DNA of 64,000 bases from Pseudomonas flavescens (GCF_013408425.1 NZ_JACBYV010000001.1:5828001-5892000); one strand, 5' to 3'. Shown: positions 10,986 through 23,278, numbered from the stretch's first letter. Numbers and translations: made by a program. Notes: generated by a model from the sequence alone, not told the origin.

Positions 10986-12118
10986 GTAAGCCAGCCATAC
11001 TCGCCCTTGCTGACGGCAGCATTTTTCGCGGCGAGGCCATCGGGGCCGACGGCCAGACTGTCGGGGAGGTGGTGTTCAACACCGCCATGACCGGCTATCA
11101 GGAAATTCTCACCGATCCGTCATACGCCCAACAAATCGTCACGCTGACCTATCCACATATCGGCAATACCGGCACCACGCCGGAAGACGCCGAGTCGGAT
11201 CGCGTCTGGGCTGCCGGCCTGATCATTCGTGATCTGCCGCTGACCGCCAGCAACTGGCGCAACAAGCAGTCCCTGTCCGATTACCTCAAGGAAAACGGCA
11301 CCGTCGCCATCGCCGGTATCGACACTCGCCGCCTGACCCGCATCCTGCGCGAGAAAGGTTCGCAGAACGGCTGCATCCTGGTAGGCGCTGACGCCACCGA
11401 GGAAAAGGCTCTGGAACTGGCGCGTGGCTTCCCGGGCCTCAAGGGTATGGACCTGGCCAAGGAGGTCAGCTGCAGCGAGCGCTACGAGTGGCGCTCCAGC
11501 GTCTGGAACCTGAAGGATGACAGCCATCCCGAGATTGCCGCCAGCGAGCTGCCTTATCACGTCGTCGCCTACGATTACGGCGTCAAGCTGAACATCCTGC
11601 GCATGCTGGTCGCTCGTGGCTGCCGCCTTACCGTGGTGCCGGCGCAAACCCCTGCCAAGGATGTACTGGCGCTCAATCCCGATGGGGTGTTCCTGTCCAA
11701 CGGCCCGGGCGATCCCGAGCCCTGCGATTACGCCATCCAGGCGATCAAGGACGTGCTCGAGACCGATATTCCGGTATTCGGCATCTGCCTTGGCCACCAA
11801 TTGCTGGCGCTGGCCTCCGGTGCCAAGACCCTGAAAATGGGCCACGGCCACCATGGTGCCAACCACCCGGTGCAGGATCTGGACACTGGCGTGGTGATGA
11901 TCACCAGCCAGAACCACGGTTTTGCCGTGGATGAGAACAGCCTGCCGAGCAATCTGCGCCCGATCCACAAGTCGCTGTTCGACGGCACCCTGCAAGGCAT
12001 CGAGCGTACCGACAAGGACGCCTTCAGCTTCCAGGGTCACCCCGAGGCCAGCCCGGGTCCCAACGATGTCGCCCCACTGTTCGACCGCTTCATCGAAGCC
12101 ATGGCCAAGCGCAAATAG
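10982..12118 (+). CDS. carA: Carbamoyl-phosphate synthase small (glutaminase) subunit
   Basis: A 378-residue subunit that hydrolyses glutamine and passes ammonia to CarB for carbamoyl phosphate, the precursor of arginine and pyrimidines. The N-terminal CPSase domain begins [17 protein letters not shown]. The C-terminal class I amidotransferase domain has nucleophile C269 in [12 protein letters not shown] and the catalytic His/Glu in [12 protein letters not shown] chose the TTG at 10982, preceded by GGGAGG at 10971-10976, because it gives the conserved start [11 protein letters not shown]; an upstream ATG at 10955 lacks a ribosome binding site. A strong attenuator-like hairpin lies just upstream. 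Confidence 0.95.
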   Translation: MSKPAILALADGSIFRGEAIGADGQTVGEVVFNTAMTGYQEILTDPSYAQQIVTLTYPHIGNTGTTPEDAESDRVWAAGLIIRDLPLTASNWRNKQSLSDYLKENGTVAIAGIDTRRLTRILREKGSQNGCILVGADATEEKALELARGFPGLKGMDLAKEVSCSERYEWRSSVWNLKDDSHPEIAASELPYHVVAYDYGVKLNILRMLVARGCRLTVVPAQTPAKDVLALNPDGVFLSNGPGDPEPCDYAIQAIKDVLETDIPVFGICLGHQLLALASGAKTLKMGHGHHGANHPVQDLDTGVVMITSQNHGFAVDENSLPSNLRPIHKSLFDGTLQGIERTDKDAFSFQGHPEASPGPNDVAPLFDRFIEAMAKRK

Positions 12119-12120
12119 AC

Positions 12121-12263
12121 GAGTCGTCTGGAAAGCGTAGCGAGCGCTGTCTGGGCAAGGCCCCCGGCACGCAACGACGAGACAGTACATGTGTCAGTAC
12201 GGCGAGCAAGTGAGTACCGCGCAACGCAGCCCAGATAGCGCGCAGTAGCTTTCAAGATGACTC
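12121..12263. repeat. MITE-like imperfect palindrome between carA and carB
   Basis: The left arm (12121-12156, starting GAGTCGTCTGGAAAGC and ending TCTGGGC) and the right arm (12229-12263, starting GCCCAGATAGCGC and ending GATGACTC) are inverted repeats of about 35 bases with roughly 80 percent match. The 72-base interior has the direct repeat CAGTACATGTGTCAGTAC. The element starts 2 bp after the carA stop and ends 30 bp before carB. It contains no gene. It looks like a miniature inverted-repeat element, but no clear target-site duplication is visible. Confidence 0.6.
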
Positions 12264-12293
12264 GCCGACTGACCTAAGGATTCGAGAGAGAAC

Positions 12294-15200
12294 ATGCCAA
12301 AACGTACAGACATCAAAAGTATCCTGATCCTCGGTGCCGGCCCCATCGTCATCGGCCAGGCGTGCGAATTCGACTATTCCGGCGCCCAGGCCTGCAAGGC
12401 CCTGCGCGAGGAAGGTTTCCGCGTCATTCTGGTGAACTCCAACCCGGCCACCATCATGACCGACCCGTCGATGGCCGACGCCACCTACATCGAGCCGATC
12501 AAATGGGCCACCGTGGCCAAGATCATCGAGAAGGAGCGTCCTGACGCGCTGCTGCCGACCATGGGTGGCCAGACCGCGCTGAACTGCGCCCTGGACCTCG
12601 AGCGTCATGGCGTGCTGGAAAAATTCGGCGTCGAGATGATCGGTGCCAATGCCGACACCATCGACAAGGCCGAAGACCGTTCGCGGTTCGACAAGGCGAT
12701 GAAAGACATCGGCCTTGCCTGCCCGGTTTCGGGCATCGCCCACAGCATGGAAGAAGCCTACGGCGTGCTCGAGAAGGTCGGCTTCCCGTGCATCATCCGT
12801 CCGTCCTTCACCATGGGCGGTACCGGTGGTGGCATCGCCTACAACCGTGAAGAATTCGAGGAAATCTGCGCCCGTGGTCTGGACCTGTCGCCGACCCGTG
12901 AGCTGCTGATCGACGAATCGCTGATCGGCTGGAAGGAATACGAGATGGAGGTGGTCCGCGACAAGAAGGACAACTGCATCATCGTCTGCGCCATCGAAAA
13001 CTTCGATCCGATGGGCGTGCACACCGGTGACTCGATCACCGTCGCACCGGCCCAGACCCTGACCGACAAGGAATACCAGATCCTGCGTAACGCCTCTCTG
13101 GCGGTGCTGCGCGAGATCGGTGTGGAAACCGGCGGCTCCAACGTGCAGTTCGGCATCTGCCCGGATACCGGTCGTATGGTGGTCATCGAGATGAACCCGC
13201 GTGTGTCGCGTTCCTCGGCACTGGCCTCCAAGGCGACCGGTTTCCCCATCGCCAAGATCGCCGCCAAGCTGGCGGTGGGTTACACCCTCGACGAGCTGTC
13301 CAACGACATCACCGGTGGTCGTACCCCGGCGTCGTTCGAGCCGGCCATCGATTACGTGGTCACCAAGATCCCGCGCTTCGCCTTCGAGAAATTCCCCAAG
13401 GCCGACGCCCGCCTGACCACCCAGATGAAATCCGTCGGTGAAGTCATGGCCATCGGCCGTACCTTCCAGGAATCCCTGCAGAAAGCGCTGCGTGGCCTGG
13501 AAGTTGGCGTGTCCGGTTTCGATCCCAAGCTCGACCCGGCCGATCCCGAAGCTGAAAGCACCCTCAAGCGCGAGCTGATCGTGCCGGGCGCGGACCGCAT
13601 CTGGTACGTCGGCGACGCTTTCCGTGCCGGCAAGACGGTCGAAGAAGTGTTCGAGCTGACGCGCATCGACGAGTGGTTCCTGGTGCAGATCGAAGATCTC
13701 ATCAAGGACGAGCAGCGCATCCAGACCCTGGGCCTGTCCAGCATCGACCGTGACCTGATGTTCAGCCTCAAGCGCAAGGGCTTCTCCGATGCGCGCCTGG
13801 CGGCGTTGCTCGGTGTCACCGAGAAGAACCTGCGCAGCCATCGCCACAAGCTCAAGGTGCTGCCGGTCTACAAGCGTGTGGACACCTGCGCTGCCGAGTT
13901 CGCGACCGATACCGCCTACATGTATTCGACCTACGAGGAAGAGTGCGAAGCCAATCCGAGCAGCCGCGACAAGATCATGATCCTCGGCGGCGGCCCGAAC
14001 CGCATCGGCCAGGGTATCGAGTTCGACTACTGCTGCGTGCACGCCGCGCTGGCCATGCGTGAAGACGGTTACGAGACCATCATGGTCAACTGCAACCCGG
14101 AAACCGTCTCCACCGACTACGACACATCCGATCGGCTGTACTTCGAGCCAGTGACCCTGGAAGACGTACTGGAAATTGTCCGCGTCGAGCAGCCCAAGGG
14201 TGTGATCGTCCAGTACGGCGGTCAGACGCCGTTGAAACTGTGCCGCGCCCTGGAAGAAGCTGGCGTGCCGATTATCGGCACCAGCCCGGACGCTATCGAC
14301 CGCGCCGAAGACCGTGAGCGTTTCCAGCAGATGGTGCAGCGCCTCGGCCTGCGTCAGCCTGCCAACGCCACCGCCCGTAGCGAAGAAGAGGCGCTGACGC
14401 TGTCCAAGAACATCGGTTACCCGATGGTGGTCCGCCCATCCTATGTACTTGGTGGCCGGGCGATGGAAATCGTCTACCAGGAAGAAGAGCTCAAGCGCTA
14501 TATGCGCGAGGCGGTGAAGGTCTCCAACGACAGCCCGGTTCTGCTCGACCGCTTCCTCAACTGCGCTATCGAAGTCGATATCGATGCGGTGTGCGATGGT
14601 GAGCAGGTCGTCATCGGCGCCATCATGCAGCACATCGAACAAGCGGGTGTGCACTCCGGTGACTCCGCCTGTTCGCTGCCACCTTACTCGCTGCCAGCAC
14701 ACATCCAGGACGAGATCCGCGACCAGGTCAAGAAAATGGCCCTGGAGCTCGGCGTCGTCGGCCTGATGAACGTGCAGATGGCCGTGCAGGGTGAAGACAT
14801 CTACGTGATCGAGGTCAACCCGCGCGCGTCGCGTACCGTGCCGTTCGTGTCCAAGTGCATCGGCGAGTCGCTGGCCAAGGTGGCGGCGCGCGTGATGGCT
14901 GGCAAGACGCTGGCGGAAATCGGCTTCACCGAAGAAATCATCCCGCCGTTCTTCAGCGTCAAGGAAGCGGTATTCCCGTTCAACAAGTTCCCGGGCGTTG
15001 ACCCGATTCTCGGCCCGGAGATGAAGTCCACTGGCGAAGTGATGGGCGTCGGCGACACGTTCGGTGAGGCCTTCGCCAAGGCGCAGCTGGGCGCTAGCGA
15101 GATTCTGCCGAACTCCGGCTGTGCGTTCATCAGCGTGCGTGATGATGACAAGCCGCTGGCCGAGCAGGTCGCCCGCGATCTGATCAGCCTGGGCTTCGAA

Positions 15201-15515
15201 GTCGTCGCCACCTCCGGTACCGCCAAGGTGATCGAGGCTGCCGGTTTGCCGGTACGTCGCGTGAACAAAGTGACCGAAGGCCGTCCGCACGTGGTCGACA
15301 TGATCAAGAATGACGAGGTCACCCTCATCATCAATACCACCGAAGGTCGTCAGTCCATCGCGGACTCCTACTCCATCCGTCGTAACGCTCTGCAGCACAA
15401 GATCGCCTGCACCACCACCATTGCGGCTGGTCAGGCGATTTGCGAGGCGCTGAAGTTCGGCCCTGAAAAGACCGTACGTCGTTTGCAAGACCTGCACGCA
15501 GGAATCAAGGCATGA
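12294..15515 (+). CDS. carB: Carbamoyl-phosphate synthase large subunit
   Basis: A 1073-residue subunit built from two homologous halves. Each half has an ATP-grasp domain: the first begins [37 protein letters not shown], the second [27 protein letters not shown] near residue 560. Glycine-rich loops ([14 protein letters not shown] and [13 protein letters not shown]) contact ATP. The C-terminal 130 residues form the MGS-fold allosteric domain ([36 protein letters not shown]) that senses UMP and ornithine. It is separated from carA by a palindromic element instead of the usual short gap, and it overlaps greA by 4 bases. Confidence 0.98.
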   Translation: MPKRTDIKSILILGAGPIVIGQACEFDYSGAQACKALREEGFRVILVNSNPATIMTDPSMADATYIEPIKWATVAKIIEKERPDALLPTMGGQTALNCALDLERHGVLEKFGVEMIGANADTIDKAEDRSRFDKAMKDIGLACPVSGIAHSMEEAYGVLEKVGFPCIIRPSFTMGGTGGGIAYNREEFEEICARGLDLSPTRELLIDESLIGWKEYEMEVVRDKKDNCIIVCAIENFDPMGVHTGDSITVAPAQTLTDKEYQILRNASLAVLREIGVETGGSNVQFGICPDTGRMVVIEMNPRVSRSSALASKATGFPIAKIAAKLAVGYTLDELSNDITGGRTPASFEPAIDYVVTKIPRFAFEKFPKADARLTTQMKSVGEVMAIGRTFQESLQKALRGLEVGVSGFDPKLDPADPEAESTLKRELIVPGADRIWYVGDAFRAGKTVEEVFELTRIDEWFLVQIEDLIKDEQRIQTLGLSSIDRDLMFSLKRKGFSDARLAALLGVTEKNLRSHRHKLKVLPVYKRVDTCAAEFATDTAYMYSTYEEECEANPSSRDKIMILGGGPNRIGQGIEFDYCCVHAALAMREDGYETIMVNCNPETVSTDYDTSDRLYFEPVTLEDVLEIVRVEQPKGVIVQYGGQTPLKLCRALEEAGVPIIGTSPDAIDRAEDRERFQQMVQRLGLRQPANATARSEEEALTLSKNIGYPMVVRPSYVLGGRAMEIVYQEEELKRYMREAVKVSNDSPVLLDRFLNCAIEVDIDAVCDGEQVVIGAIMQHIEQAGVHSGDSACSLPPYSLPAHIQDEIRDQVKKMALELGVVGLMNVQMAVQGEDIYVIEVNPRASRTVPFVSKCIGESLAKVAARVMAGKTLAEIGFTEEIIPPFFSVKEAVFPFNKFPGVDPILGPEMKSTGEVMGVGDTFGEAFAKAQLGASEILPNSGCAFISVRDDDKPLAEQVARDLISLGFEVVATSGTAKVIEAAGLPVRRVNKVTEGRPHVVDMIKNDEVTLIINTTEGRQSIADSYSIRRNALQHKIACTTTIAAGQAICEALKFGPEKTVRRLQDLHAGIKA

Positions 15516-15988
15516 ACAAGTACCCCATGACCGTGGAGGGCGCTCGCGCCCTCGAGGAAGAGCTGGCCCACCTGACCAAGGTAGTCCGGCCCAAGCTCAG
15601 TCAGGACATCGGCGAAGCACGCGAGCTGGGTGACCTGAAGGAAAACGCCGAGTACCACGCTGCACGCGAGCAGCAGGGCATGGTCGAAGCGCGCGTTCGC
15701 GATATCGAAGGCCGTCTGCAGAACGCGGTGGTGATCGATGTGACCACCATCGCCCATACCGGCAAGGTGATCTTCGGTACTACCGTGGAAATCGCCAACG
15801 TCGAGACCGATGAAAGCGTGTCCTACCGGATCGTCGGTGAAGACGAAGCCGACATCAAGCAGGGCAAGATTTCCGTCGGTTCGCCCATTGCCCGTGCCCT
15901 GATCGGCAAGGAAGAGGGTGACGTGGTGGCGGTGAGCACCCCTAGCGGTCTGATCGAGTACGAGATTGTCGAAGTTCGTCACATCTGA
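15512..15988 (+). CDS. greA: Transcription elongation factor GreA
   Basis: A 158-residue factor that stimulates RNA polymerase to cleave backtracked transcripts. The N-terminal coiled coil (residues 1-75) carries the acidic tip in [23 protein letters not shown]. The C-terminal FKBP-like domain has [19 protein letters not shown] and ends in VEVRHI. The ATG overlaps the carB stop as ATGA, so translation is coupled to carB. Position after carAB is conserved in gammaproteobacteria. Confidence 0.98.
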   Translation: MNKYPMTVEGARALEEELAHLTKVVRPKLSQDIGEARELGDLKENAEYHAAREQQGMVEARVRDIEGRLQNAVVIDVTTIAHTGKVIFGTTVEIANVETDESVSYRIVGEDEADIKQGKISVGSPIARALIGKEEGDVVAVSTPSGLIEYEIVEVRHI

Positions 15989-16004
15989 CCTGGCGCCGTC
16001 CGAC

Positions 16005-16418
16005 ATGGCTGCAGGTATCTGGATGCTGCTGCAAACCCTTTGGGTGGGCGGCATCTGGATACTGCACTTCATGGTGGTGCCGGGGCTGTACAGCGTGGGG
16101 CTGGCGTCGCTGCTGATCGAAGAGATCGCTGGCGTGCTGATGCCGCAGATGGTGCTCATCACCCTGGTCTGCGTGCTCGTTCAGGCTGGTCTGCTCGTTA
16201 GGCTGCGTCGCCTTTCGTCGCTTTGGGGCGAGCGCCGCGGGCAATTTCTGCTCGCGGTGCTGGCAATCGCTTCGGCCTTGCTGGCTTCGCTCGTGCTCTG
16301 GCCAGATGCCATTCGCTGGCAGCTGTTCAGCTACTTGCTGCTGGCGTTCTTCGGCCTGCTGCTGGTGCTGCAGCCCGTGCCGCGAACGGTCGCGAAAGCC
16401 GACCCGGCGGTCGGCTGA
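16005..16418 (+). CDS. Small integral membrane protein (DUF4149-like)
   Basis: A 137-residue protein with four predicted membrane helices: residues about 3-25 (IWMLLQTLWVGGIWILHFMVVPGL), 35-65 (LIEEIAGVLMPQMVLITLVCVLVQAGLLV), 75-100 (FLLAVLAIASALLASLVLW) and 105-125 (LFSYLLLAFFGLLLVLQPV). The tryptophan/glycine pattern of the first helix resembles DUF4149 proteins. Its function is not known. It follows greA and is conserved at this place in Pseudomonas. I chose the ATG at 16005; a TTG at 15966 inside greA could extend it by 13 residues. Confidence 0.7.
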   Translation: MAAGIWMLLQTLWVGGIWILHFMVVPGLYSVGLASLLIEEIAGVLMPQMVLITLVCVLVQAGLLVRLRRLSSLWGERRGQFLLAVLAIASALLASLVLWPDAIRWQLFSYLLLAFFGLLLVLQPVPRTVAKADPAVG

Positions 16419-16427
16419 TCTGCTGAT

Positions 16428-16739
16428 TCAGCCCTGAAAGCGGCTGATGTTGGACAGGTTGCGATTGGCCTTGGGGTTCTTGCGGTAGATCAGCGCCATT
16501 TTTCCGATTACCTGCGCCAGGTCGGCCTTGCTGGCCTTGCACAGCTCATCGATCACCGCCAGGCGGCTTTCGCGCTCGGTGATGCGCAGCTGAATCTTGA
16601 TCAGTTCATGATCGTTCAGGGCGCGCTCCAGCTCTGCCAATACGCCTTCGGTAACACCGTTATCGGCAACGATCAATACCGGTTTCAGGTGGTGGCCGAT
16701 AGATTTGAACTGTTTCTTCTGCTCTTGAGTGAGCGGCAT
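16428..16739 (-). CDS. yhbY: Ribosome assembly RNA-binding protein YhbY (CRM domain)
   Basis: A 103-residue single-domain CRS1/YhbY protein: MPLTQEQKKQFKSIGHHLKPVLIVADNGVTEGVLAELERALNDHELIKIQL. The GxxG-like loop region and the C-terminal IGKMALIYRKNPKANR are typical. E. coli YhbY associates with pre-50S particles. It is encoded opposite to and divergent from rlmE, another 50S maturation factor, with a 98-bp spacer for both promoters. Confidence 0.93.
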   Translation of the reverse strand: MPLTQEQKKQFKSIGHHLKPVLIVADNGVTEGVLAELERALNDHELIKIQLRITERESRLAVIDELCKASKADLAQVIGKMALIYRKNPKANRNLSNISRFQG

Positions 16740-16837
16740 AATCTGAACCCTGCGTCTTAATCTGGGGAAAGCGGGCTATTTTAACCGAGCCGCTTGAAGA
16801 CCGCCCAGTTATTCATTCTGTTCTTCCGAGGTGTTGT

Positions 16838-17470
16838 GTGGCCCGTTCCAAGACCAGCCAGCGTTGGCTGAAAGAGCATTTCGACGATCCCTACGTCAAA
16901 ATGGCGCAAAGGGACGGCTACCGTTCACGTGCCAGCTACAAGCTGCTGGAGGTGCAGGAGAAGGATCGCATCCTGCGCCCGGGAATCACCGTGGTCGACC
17001 TCGGTGCGGCCCCGGGCGGCTGGTCTCAGGTCACCAGTCGGGTGATCGGCGACAAGGGGCGGCTGATCGCCTCGGACATCCTGGAAATGGACAGCATCCC
17101 GGATGTCACCTTCATTCAGGGCGACTTTACCGACGATGCGGTGTTCGCACGCATCCTCGAGGCTATCGACAATCATCCCGTAGACCTTGTGATTTCCGAT
17201 ATGGCCCCCAATATGAGTGGAGTCAGGGAATCGGATCAGCCGCGCGCCATGTACCTGTGCGAGCTGGCGCTGGATCTGGCTACCCGAGTGCTGCGCCCCG
17301 GTGGTGATTATCTGATCAAGATTTTCCAGGGCGAAGGTTTCGACGAGTACCACAGGCAGGTTCGTGGTCTGTTCGAGAAGGTGCAGATGCGCAAGCCGCT
17401 GTCATCGCGCGGGCGCTCCCGCGAGCAGTACATGCTGGCGCGTGGATTCAAAGGGCAGCGCGAAGAGTAA
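16838..17470 (+). CDS. rlmE: 23S rRNA 2'-O-methyltransferase RlmE (FtsJ/RrmJ)
   Basis: A 210-residue SAM-dependent enzyme that methylates the 2'-hydroxyl of U2552 in the A loop of 23S rRNA. Visible features are the catalytic lysine K35 in [10 protein letters not shown], the SAM motif [14 protein letters not shown], the catalytic aspartate in [11 protein letters not shown], and the lysine in [14 protein letters not shown]. The start is GTG at 16838 (GTG GCC CGT) after the AGGTGTT region; [11 protein letters not shown] matches relatives. It precedes ftsH as in E. coli, with 187 bp between. Confidence 0.96.
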   Translation: MARSKTSQRWLKEHFDDPYVKMAQRDGYRSRASYKLLEVQEKDRILRPGITVVDLGAAPGGWSQVTSRVIGDKGRLIASDILEMDSIPDVTFIQGDFTDDAVFARILEAIDNHPVDLVISDMAPNMSGVRESDQPRAMYLCELALDLATRVLRPGGDYLIKIFQGEGFDEYHRQVRGLFEKVQMRKPLSSRGRSREQYMLARGFKGQREE

Positions 17471-17657
17471 AACCAAAGGCCTGGTTGTCAGTCCAAGCCG
17501 ATACGCGCATCGTAACGGGCAGATATCTCATAAAGGGTTACAGACGGTGTCAGCCACGAGCGAGCGTTTGTAGTAAGTTAGATCGGTATATAACTGGTCG
17601 TCATGCGAAGCACGCTTCGGCAAGGGGCCTGCTTCAGAGGGTAGCTAATTGAACGAC

Positions 17658-19574
<1,917 letters not shown>

Positions 19575-19582
19575 GGCTTTTC

Positions 19583-20434
19583 ATGTCCCATGCAATACCC
19601 CGGAACCGGCTGCCTTGTGGCAGCCGGTTTCTTGATTTGACCCGTCCCCAAGTGATGGGGATCCTCAACGTAACCCCCGATTCGTTCTCCGACGGTGGCC
19701 GCTTCGCCATGCGCGACGCGGCGTTGCGCCATGCCGAAAGCATGGTGCTGGCCGGGGCGACGCTGATCGATGTTGGCGGTGAGTCCACTCGGCCGGGCGC
19801 CGATCCCGTGCCCGTGGAGCAGGAGCTCGCGCGCGTGGCACCCATGGTGGAAGCCATTGCCGCTGAGCTGGACGTGATCGTCTCCGTCGATACCTCGACG
19901 CCGGAAGTCATTCGCGAGTCGGCCAGGCTGGGTGCCGGACTGATCAACGACGTGCGCTCGCTACAGCGTGACGGTGCGCTTAAGGCGGCTGCTGACAGTG
20001 GCCTGCCGGTTTGCCTGATGCACATGCGTGGCGAACCCACGACCATGCAGCAGAGCCCGCAGTACGAGGATGTGCTGGATGCCGTGGCGGACTTTCTGCG
20101 CGAGCGGCTGGCCGTCTGCGAAGCGGCGGGCATACCTTCGCAGCGCATCGTTCTGGATCCGGGTTTCGGTTTTGCCAAGACCCTCGAGCACAACCTCAGC
20201 CTGTTCCGCCGTATGCCGGCGTTGCAGGCTTTTGGTCTGCCGCTACTGGTAGGCGTTTCACGCAAGAGTATGATTGGCGCTGTGTTGGGCCGCGAGGTCG
20301 ACGGGCGCCTGTATGGCAGTCTGGCGCTGGCGGCGTTGGCCGTTGCCAAGGGTGCGAGCATTTTACGCGTTCACGATGTGGCGGAAACCGTCGATGTGGT
20401 GCGCATGGTCGCCGCAGTCGAAGCGGCGCAGTAA
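19583..20434 (+). CDS. folP: Dihydropteroate synthase
   Basis: A 283-residue TIM-barrel enzyme condensing p-aminobenzoate with 6-hydroxymethyl-dihydropterin pyrophosphate in folate synthesis; it is the sulfonamide target. Signatures are [18 protein letters not shown] (loop 1), [37 protein letters not shown] and the phosphate-binding GVSRKSMIG. It begins 9 bases after ftsH and is probably co-transcribed with ftsH and glmM, as in E. coli. A perfect 11-bp hairpin lies in its first 50 bases, inside the coding sequence. Confidence 0.97.
   Translation: MSHAIPRNRLPCGSRFLDLTRPQVMGILNVTPDSFSDGGRFAMRDAALRHAESMVLAGATLIDVGGESTRPGADPVPVEQELARVAPMVEAIAAELDVIVSVDTSTPEVIRESARLGAGLINDVRSLQRDGALKAAADSGLPVCLMHMRGEPTTMQQSPQYEDVLDAVADFLRERLAVCEAAGIPSQRIVLDPGFGFAKTLEHNLSLFRRMPALQAFGLPLLVGVSRKSMIGAVLGREVDGRLYGSLALAALAVAKGASILRVHDVAETVDVVRMVAAVEAAQ
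19604..19629 (+). other. Terminator-like hairpin inside the 5' end of folP
   Basis: AACCGGCTGCC (19604-19614) and GGCAGCCGGTT (19619-19629) form a perfect 11-bp stem with a TTGT loop, followed by TCTTGATTT. It encodes part of [12 protein letters not shown] of FolP. It could limit transcription or translation from ftsH into folP, though the downstream T-run is interrupted. Confidence 0.5.
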
Positions 20435-20456
20435 TCAGAAAAAGGGAGTTGTCGTT

Positions 20457-21794
20457 TTGAGTCGCAAGTATTTTGGCACCGACGGTATTCGTGGGCGCGT
20501 CGGTCACTATCCCATTACCCCCGACTTCATGCTCAAGCTCGGCTGGGCCGCGGGCATGGCCTTTCGCAAGCAGGGCAAGTGCCGGATTCTGATCGGCAAG
20601 GACACGCGCATCTCCGGCTACATGTTCGAGTCGGCCCTGGAGGCAGGTCTGTCTGCTGCAGGTGCTGACGTCATGCTGCTCGGGCCGATGCCGACGCCGG
20701 CGATCGCCTACCTGACGCGTACCTTCCATGCCGAGGCGGGCATCGTCATCAGTGCATCGCACAACCCGCACCACGACAACGGCATCAAGTTCTTCTCCGG
20801 GCAGGGCACCAAACTGCCTGACGAGGTCGAGCTGATGATCGAAGAGCTGCTCGATGCGCCGATGACGGTGGTCGAGTCCGAACAGCTCGGCAAGGTATCG
20901 CGGATCAATGACGCCGCGGGGCGCTACATCGAATTCTGCAAGAGCAGTGTGCCGACCAGTACCGACTTCGCTGGCCTCAAGATCGTTCTCGATTGTGCCC
21001 ATGGTGCGGCCTACAAGGTCGCGCCCGCCGTGTTCCAGGAGCTCGGTGCCGAAGTTTCGGTGCTTTCCGCTCAGCCCAACGGCCTGAACATCAACGCCGA
21101 TTGCGGCTCGACCCATGTCGAAAACCTGCAGGCCGAGGTCGTGTCGCGCCAGGCGGATCTGGGTATCGCCTTCGATGGCGACGCCGATCGGGTGCTGATG
21201 GTCGATCACACCGGGGCTGTGGTGGACGGTGACGAACTGCTGTTCATCATCGCTCGTGATCTGCAGGCGCGTGGCAAGCTGCAGGGTGGGGTGGTCGGCA
21301 CCCTGATGAGCAACCTGGGCCTCGAACTGGCCCTCGACGAACTGCAGATTCCCTTCGTGCGCGCCAATGTGGGTGACCGTTACGTGATCGCCGAGCTTCT
21401 GGAGCGCGGCTGGCAGCTGGGTGGCGAGAACTCTGGGCATCTGGTGTGCTTCCAGCACGTCACCACGGGGGATGCGATCGTCGCGGCGCTGCAGGTACTG
21501 CTCGCCATCCGTCGACGTGGGCAGAGCCTTGCCGAGGCGCGTCAGGGCCTGCGCAAGTGTCCGCAAGTGCTGGTCAACGTGCGTTTCGGAGGTGGTGTCG
21601 ACCCGCTCAAACATCCCGACGTCCAGGCTGCCAGCGACAGCGTGACGGAGCGCATGGCCGGGCGCGGCCGGGTGTTGCTGCGCAAATCCGGTACCGAGCC
21701 GCTGGTGCGGGTGATGGTGGAGGGTGAGGACGAAACTCAGGTACGAGCCTATGCCAATGAATTGGCTGAGGTTGTCTCTCGAGTCTGTGTCTGA
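20457..21794 (+). CDS. glmM: Phosphoglucosamine mutase
   Basis: A 445-residue alpha-phosphohexomutase converting glucosamine-6-phosphate to glucosamine-1-phosphate for UDP-GlcNAc, the start of peptidoglycan and lipid A synthesis. It begins [16 protein letters not shown]. The phosphoserine is S101 in [15 protein letters not shown], the metal loop is DGDADRV, the sugar loop GGENSGH, and the phosphate-binding loop [12 protein letters not shown]. The TTG at 20457 with AAAGGGAG upstream gives a length identical to pseudomonad GlmM and is the only start before the conserved FGTDGIRG. It follows folP by 22 bp. Confidence 0.96.
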   Translation: MSRKYFGTDGIRGRVGHYPITPDFMLKLGWAAGMAFRKQGKCRILIGKDTRISGYMFESALEAGLSAAGADVMLLGPMPTPAIAYLTRTFHAEAGIVISASHNPHHDNGIKFFSGQGTKLPDEVELMIEELLDAPMTVVESEQLGKVSRINDAAGRYIEFCKSSVPTSTDFAGLKIVLDCAHGAAYKVAPAVFQELGAEVSVLSAQPNGLNINADCGSTHVENLQAEVVSRQADLGIAFDGDADRVLMVDHTGAVVDGDELLFIIARDLQARGKLQGGVVGTLMSNLGLELALDELQIPFVRANVGDRYVIAELLERGWQLGGENSGHLVCFQHVTTGDAIVAALQVLLAIRRRGQSLAEARQGLRKCPQVLVNVRFGGGVDPLKHPDVQAASDSVTERMAGRGRVLLRKSGTEPLVRVMVEGEDETQVRAYANELAEVVSRVCV

Positions 21795-21859
21795 TTCGGC
21801 TTGCCAGTCCACAATCGGTTGGGTAACATCTGCGCCCTCTTTGACCAACGAGGTAAAGC

Positions 21860-22615
21860 ATGCGCCGCTCAATGGTTGCTGGTAACTGGAAAATGCACGG
21901 TACCCGCGCCAGTGTCGCAGAGCTGATCGATGGTCTGAATCGGCAGGTGTTGCCTGCCGATGTCGATGTTGCCGTGTTCCCTGTCAGTGTTCATCTCGGT
22001 CAGGTTGTCGAGGGATTGGCTGGTGTTGCCGTGTCGATTGGCGCGCAAGACTGTGCAGTCGAGGCGGGGCAGGGTGCGTTGACCGGAGAGGTGTCGAGCG
22101 AGCAATTGCGCGATGCCGGTTGCAAGCTCGTGCTGATCGGCCATTCCGAGCGTCGCCTGATTCTGGGTGATAGCGAGGAGCAGGTGGTGCGCAAGTTCGC
22201 GGCGGCCCAGGTTGCCGGGCTCGTTCCGGTTCTGTGTGTGGGGGAAACCCTCGAGCAGCGCGAAGCGGGTGAGACGCTTGCGGTCGTAGGGCGTCAGCTC
22301 GACAGCGTGATGGATGCGCTGGGTGTCGCGGTGCTTTCGAGTGCCGTGGTGGCGTACGAGCCGGTCTGGGCCATTGGTACCGGGCTGACGGCGTCGCCCG
22401 AGCAGGCGCAGGACGTGCATGCGGCGATTCGTGCTCGGGTCACTGGCAAAGATGCGGATGTGGCGGGTGCTTTGAGAATTCTTTATGGCGGCAGTGTCAA
22501 GGCCGCCAATGCAGCCGAGCTTTTCGGCATGCCAGATATCGATGGGGGGCTTGTGGGTGGAGCCTCTCTGAATGCGGATGAGTTCGGTGCGATCTGTCGC
22601 GCTGCAGGAAACTAA
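21860..22615 (+). CDS. tpiA: Triosephosphate isomerase
   Basis: A 251-residue glycolytic TIM-barrel enzyme interconverting dihydroxyacetone phosphate and glyceraldehyde-3-phosphate. Catalytic residues are visible: the lysine at residue 11 (AGNWKMHG), the histidine in [12 protein letters not shown] and the glutamate in [15 protein letters not shown]. The phosphate loop [10 protein letters not shown] and the end [19 protein letters not shown] are standard. It lies 65 bp after glmM and is followed by secG four bases after its stop. Confidence 0.98.
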   Translation: MRRSMVAGNWKMHGTRASVAELIDGLNRQVLPADVDVAVFPVSVHLGQVVEGLAGVAVSIGAQDCAVEAGQGALTGEVSSEQLRDAGCKLVLIGHSERRLILGDSEEQVVRKFAAAQVAGLVPVLCVGETLEQREAGETLAVVGRQLDSVMDALGVAVLSSAVVAYEPVWAIGTGLTASPEQAQDVHAAIRARVTGKDADVAGALRILYGGSVKAANAAELFGMPDIDGGLVGGASLNADEFGAICRAAGN

Positions 22616-22619
22616 GAAT

Positions 22620-23009
22620 ATGCTGGAAACAGTCGTTGTGGTTCTTCATCTGCTGGGCGCGATCGGTGTGGTTGTGCTGGTTCTGCTGCAGCAGGGTAAA
22701 GGTGCCGATGCAGGTGCTTCGTTTGGTGCTGGTGCTTCGAATACCGTTTTCGGTAGTCAAGGAACTACTACCTTTCTGAGTCGAGTTACTGCTATACTCG
22801 CCACCGCTTTTTTCATTACCAGCTTGGGTTTAGCTTACTTTGCTAATCAAAAGTCTGATACGCTTGGCCAGGCTGGTCTGCCTGATCCGGCAGTGATGGA
22901 AGTGCCGCAGGAAAGCAAGCCTGCAGCAGAAGATGTACCGGTGCTTGAGCAGCAACAAGCGCCAGCTTCGGGGCAGCAAGACGTACCTCAAACCCCTGAA
23001 GAGCAGTAA
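22620..23009 (+). CDS. secG: Preprotein translocase subunit SecG
   Basis: A 129-residue inner-membrane protein of the SecYEG channel. Two membrane helices are clear: residues 2-21 ([20 protein letters not shown]) and about 52-75 ([23 protein letters not shown]), separated by [27 protein letters not shown], the conserved SecG loop. The C-terminal 45 residues are rich in glutamine, glutamate and proline and probably disordered. The ATG at 22620 lies four bases after the tpiA stop. It is followed directly by tRNA-Leu, as in E. coli and other pseudomonads. Its partner SecA is also in this window. Confidence 0.96.
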   Translation: MLETVVVVLHLLGAIGVVVLVLLQQGKGADAGASFGAGASNTVFGSQGTTTFLSRVTAILATAFFITSLGLAYFANQKSDTLGQAGLPDPAVMEVPQESKPAAEDVPVLEQQQAPASGQQDVPQTPEEQ

Positions 23010-23019
23010 GCGTTAATTT

Positions 23020-23105
23020 GCCGAGGTGGTGGAATTGGTAGACACGCTACCTTGAGGTGGTAGTGGCCATAGGCTGTAGGGGTTCGAGTCCCCTTCTCGG
23101 TACCA
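23020..23105 (+). tRNA. tRNA-Leu(GAG)
   Basis: An 86-base class II tRNA folds completely: acceptor GCCGAGG pairs with TCTCGGT, with discriminator A and encoded CCA at the end. The anticodon stem is CTACC/GGTAG with loop TTGAGGT, giving anticodon GAG at 23054-23056 (reads CUC/CUU leucine codons). A long variable arm and the T-arm GGGGTTCGAGTCCCC are present. It follows secG by 10 bases. Confidence 0.97.
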
Positions 23106-23117
23106 ATTGAACAGAAG

Positions 23118-23140
23118 AGCCCGCAGCATGCGGGCTTTTC
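23118..23140 (+). terminator. Terminator after tRNA-Leu
   Basis: AGCCCGCA (23118-23125) and TGCGGGCT (23129-23136) form a perfect 8-bp stem with a 3-base loop followed by a T-rich tail. It would end the tpiA-secG-tRNA-Leu transcript. Confidence 0.85.
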
Positions 23141-23156
23141 TGTTTCTGGGGGTTGG

Positions 23157-23186
23157 TTGACCCGCGGGGCGGTTCAGCCGTATAAT
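23157..23186 (+). promoter_or_regulatory. Near-consensus sigma-70 promoter before the tRNA-like locus
   Basis: TTGACC (23157-23162) and a perfect TATAAT (23181-23186) are 18 bp apart. Transcription should begin near 23193, about 10 bases before the tRNA-like sequence at 23203. A GC-rich stretch (ACCCGCGGGGCGG) lies in the spacer. It probably also feeds rimP-nusA-infB. Confidence 0.85.
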
Positions 23187-23202
23187 CCGCTCCCAGTTTT
23201 GA

Positions 23203-23278
23203 AGCGGGATGGAGCAGTCCGGTAGCTCGTCGGGCTCGTCGCCCGAAAGTCGCTGGTTAACTCCAGCACCCGCATCCA
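23203..23278 (+). pseudogene. Degenerate initiator tRNA (tRNA-fMet-like) locus
   Basis: The 76 bases match initiator tRNA almost perfectly through the D-arm and 5' anticodon stem (GCGGGATGGAGCAGTCCGG, then TAGCTCGTCGGGCTC) but diverge afterwards. The anticodon loop reads CTCGTCG instead of CTCATAA, so the CAU anticodon is lost (CGT) and the loop can collapse to five bases. The T-loop is TTAACT, one base short and without TTC. Pair 7-66 is A-A and the discriminator is T. The encoded CCA, the unpaired 1-72 position and the three G-C pairs of the initiator anticodon stem remain. Other bacteria have tRNA-fMet (metY) here, before rimP-nusA. It cannot act as an initiator at AUG. It could still be transcribed. 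Confidence 0.75.

Noticed and set aside
12252..15497. A long open frame antisense to carB
   Set aside because: Same cause: antisense shadow of a long GC-rich gene; composition rich in His/Asp/Gly with no family signature.
17568..17594. TTGTAG...TATAAC as an ftsH promoter
   Set aside because: Spacing of 15 bp and a weak -35 make it no better than chance in this 187-bp gap.
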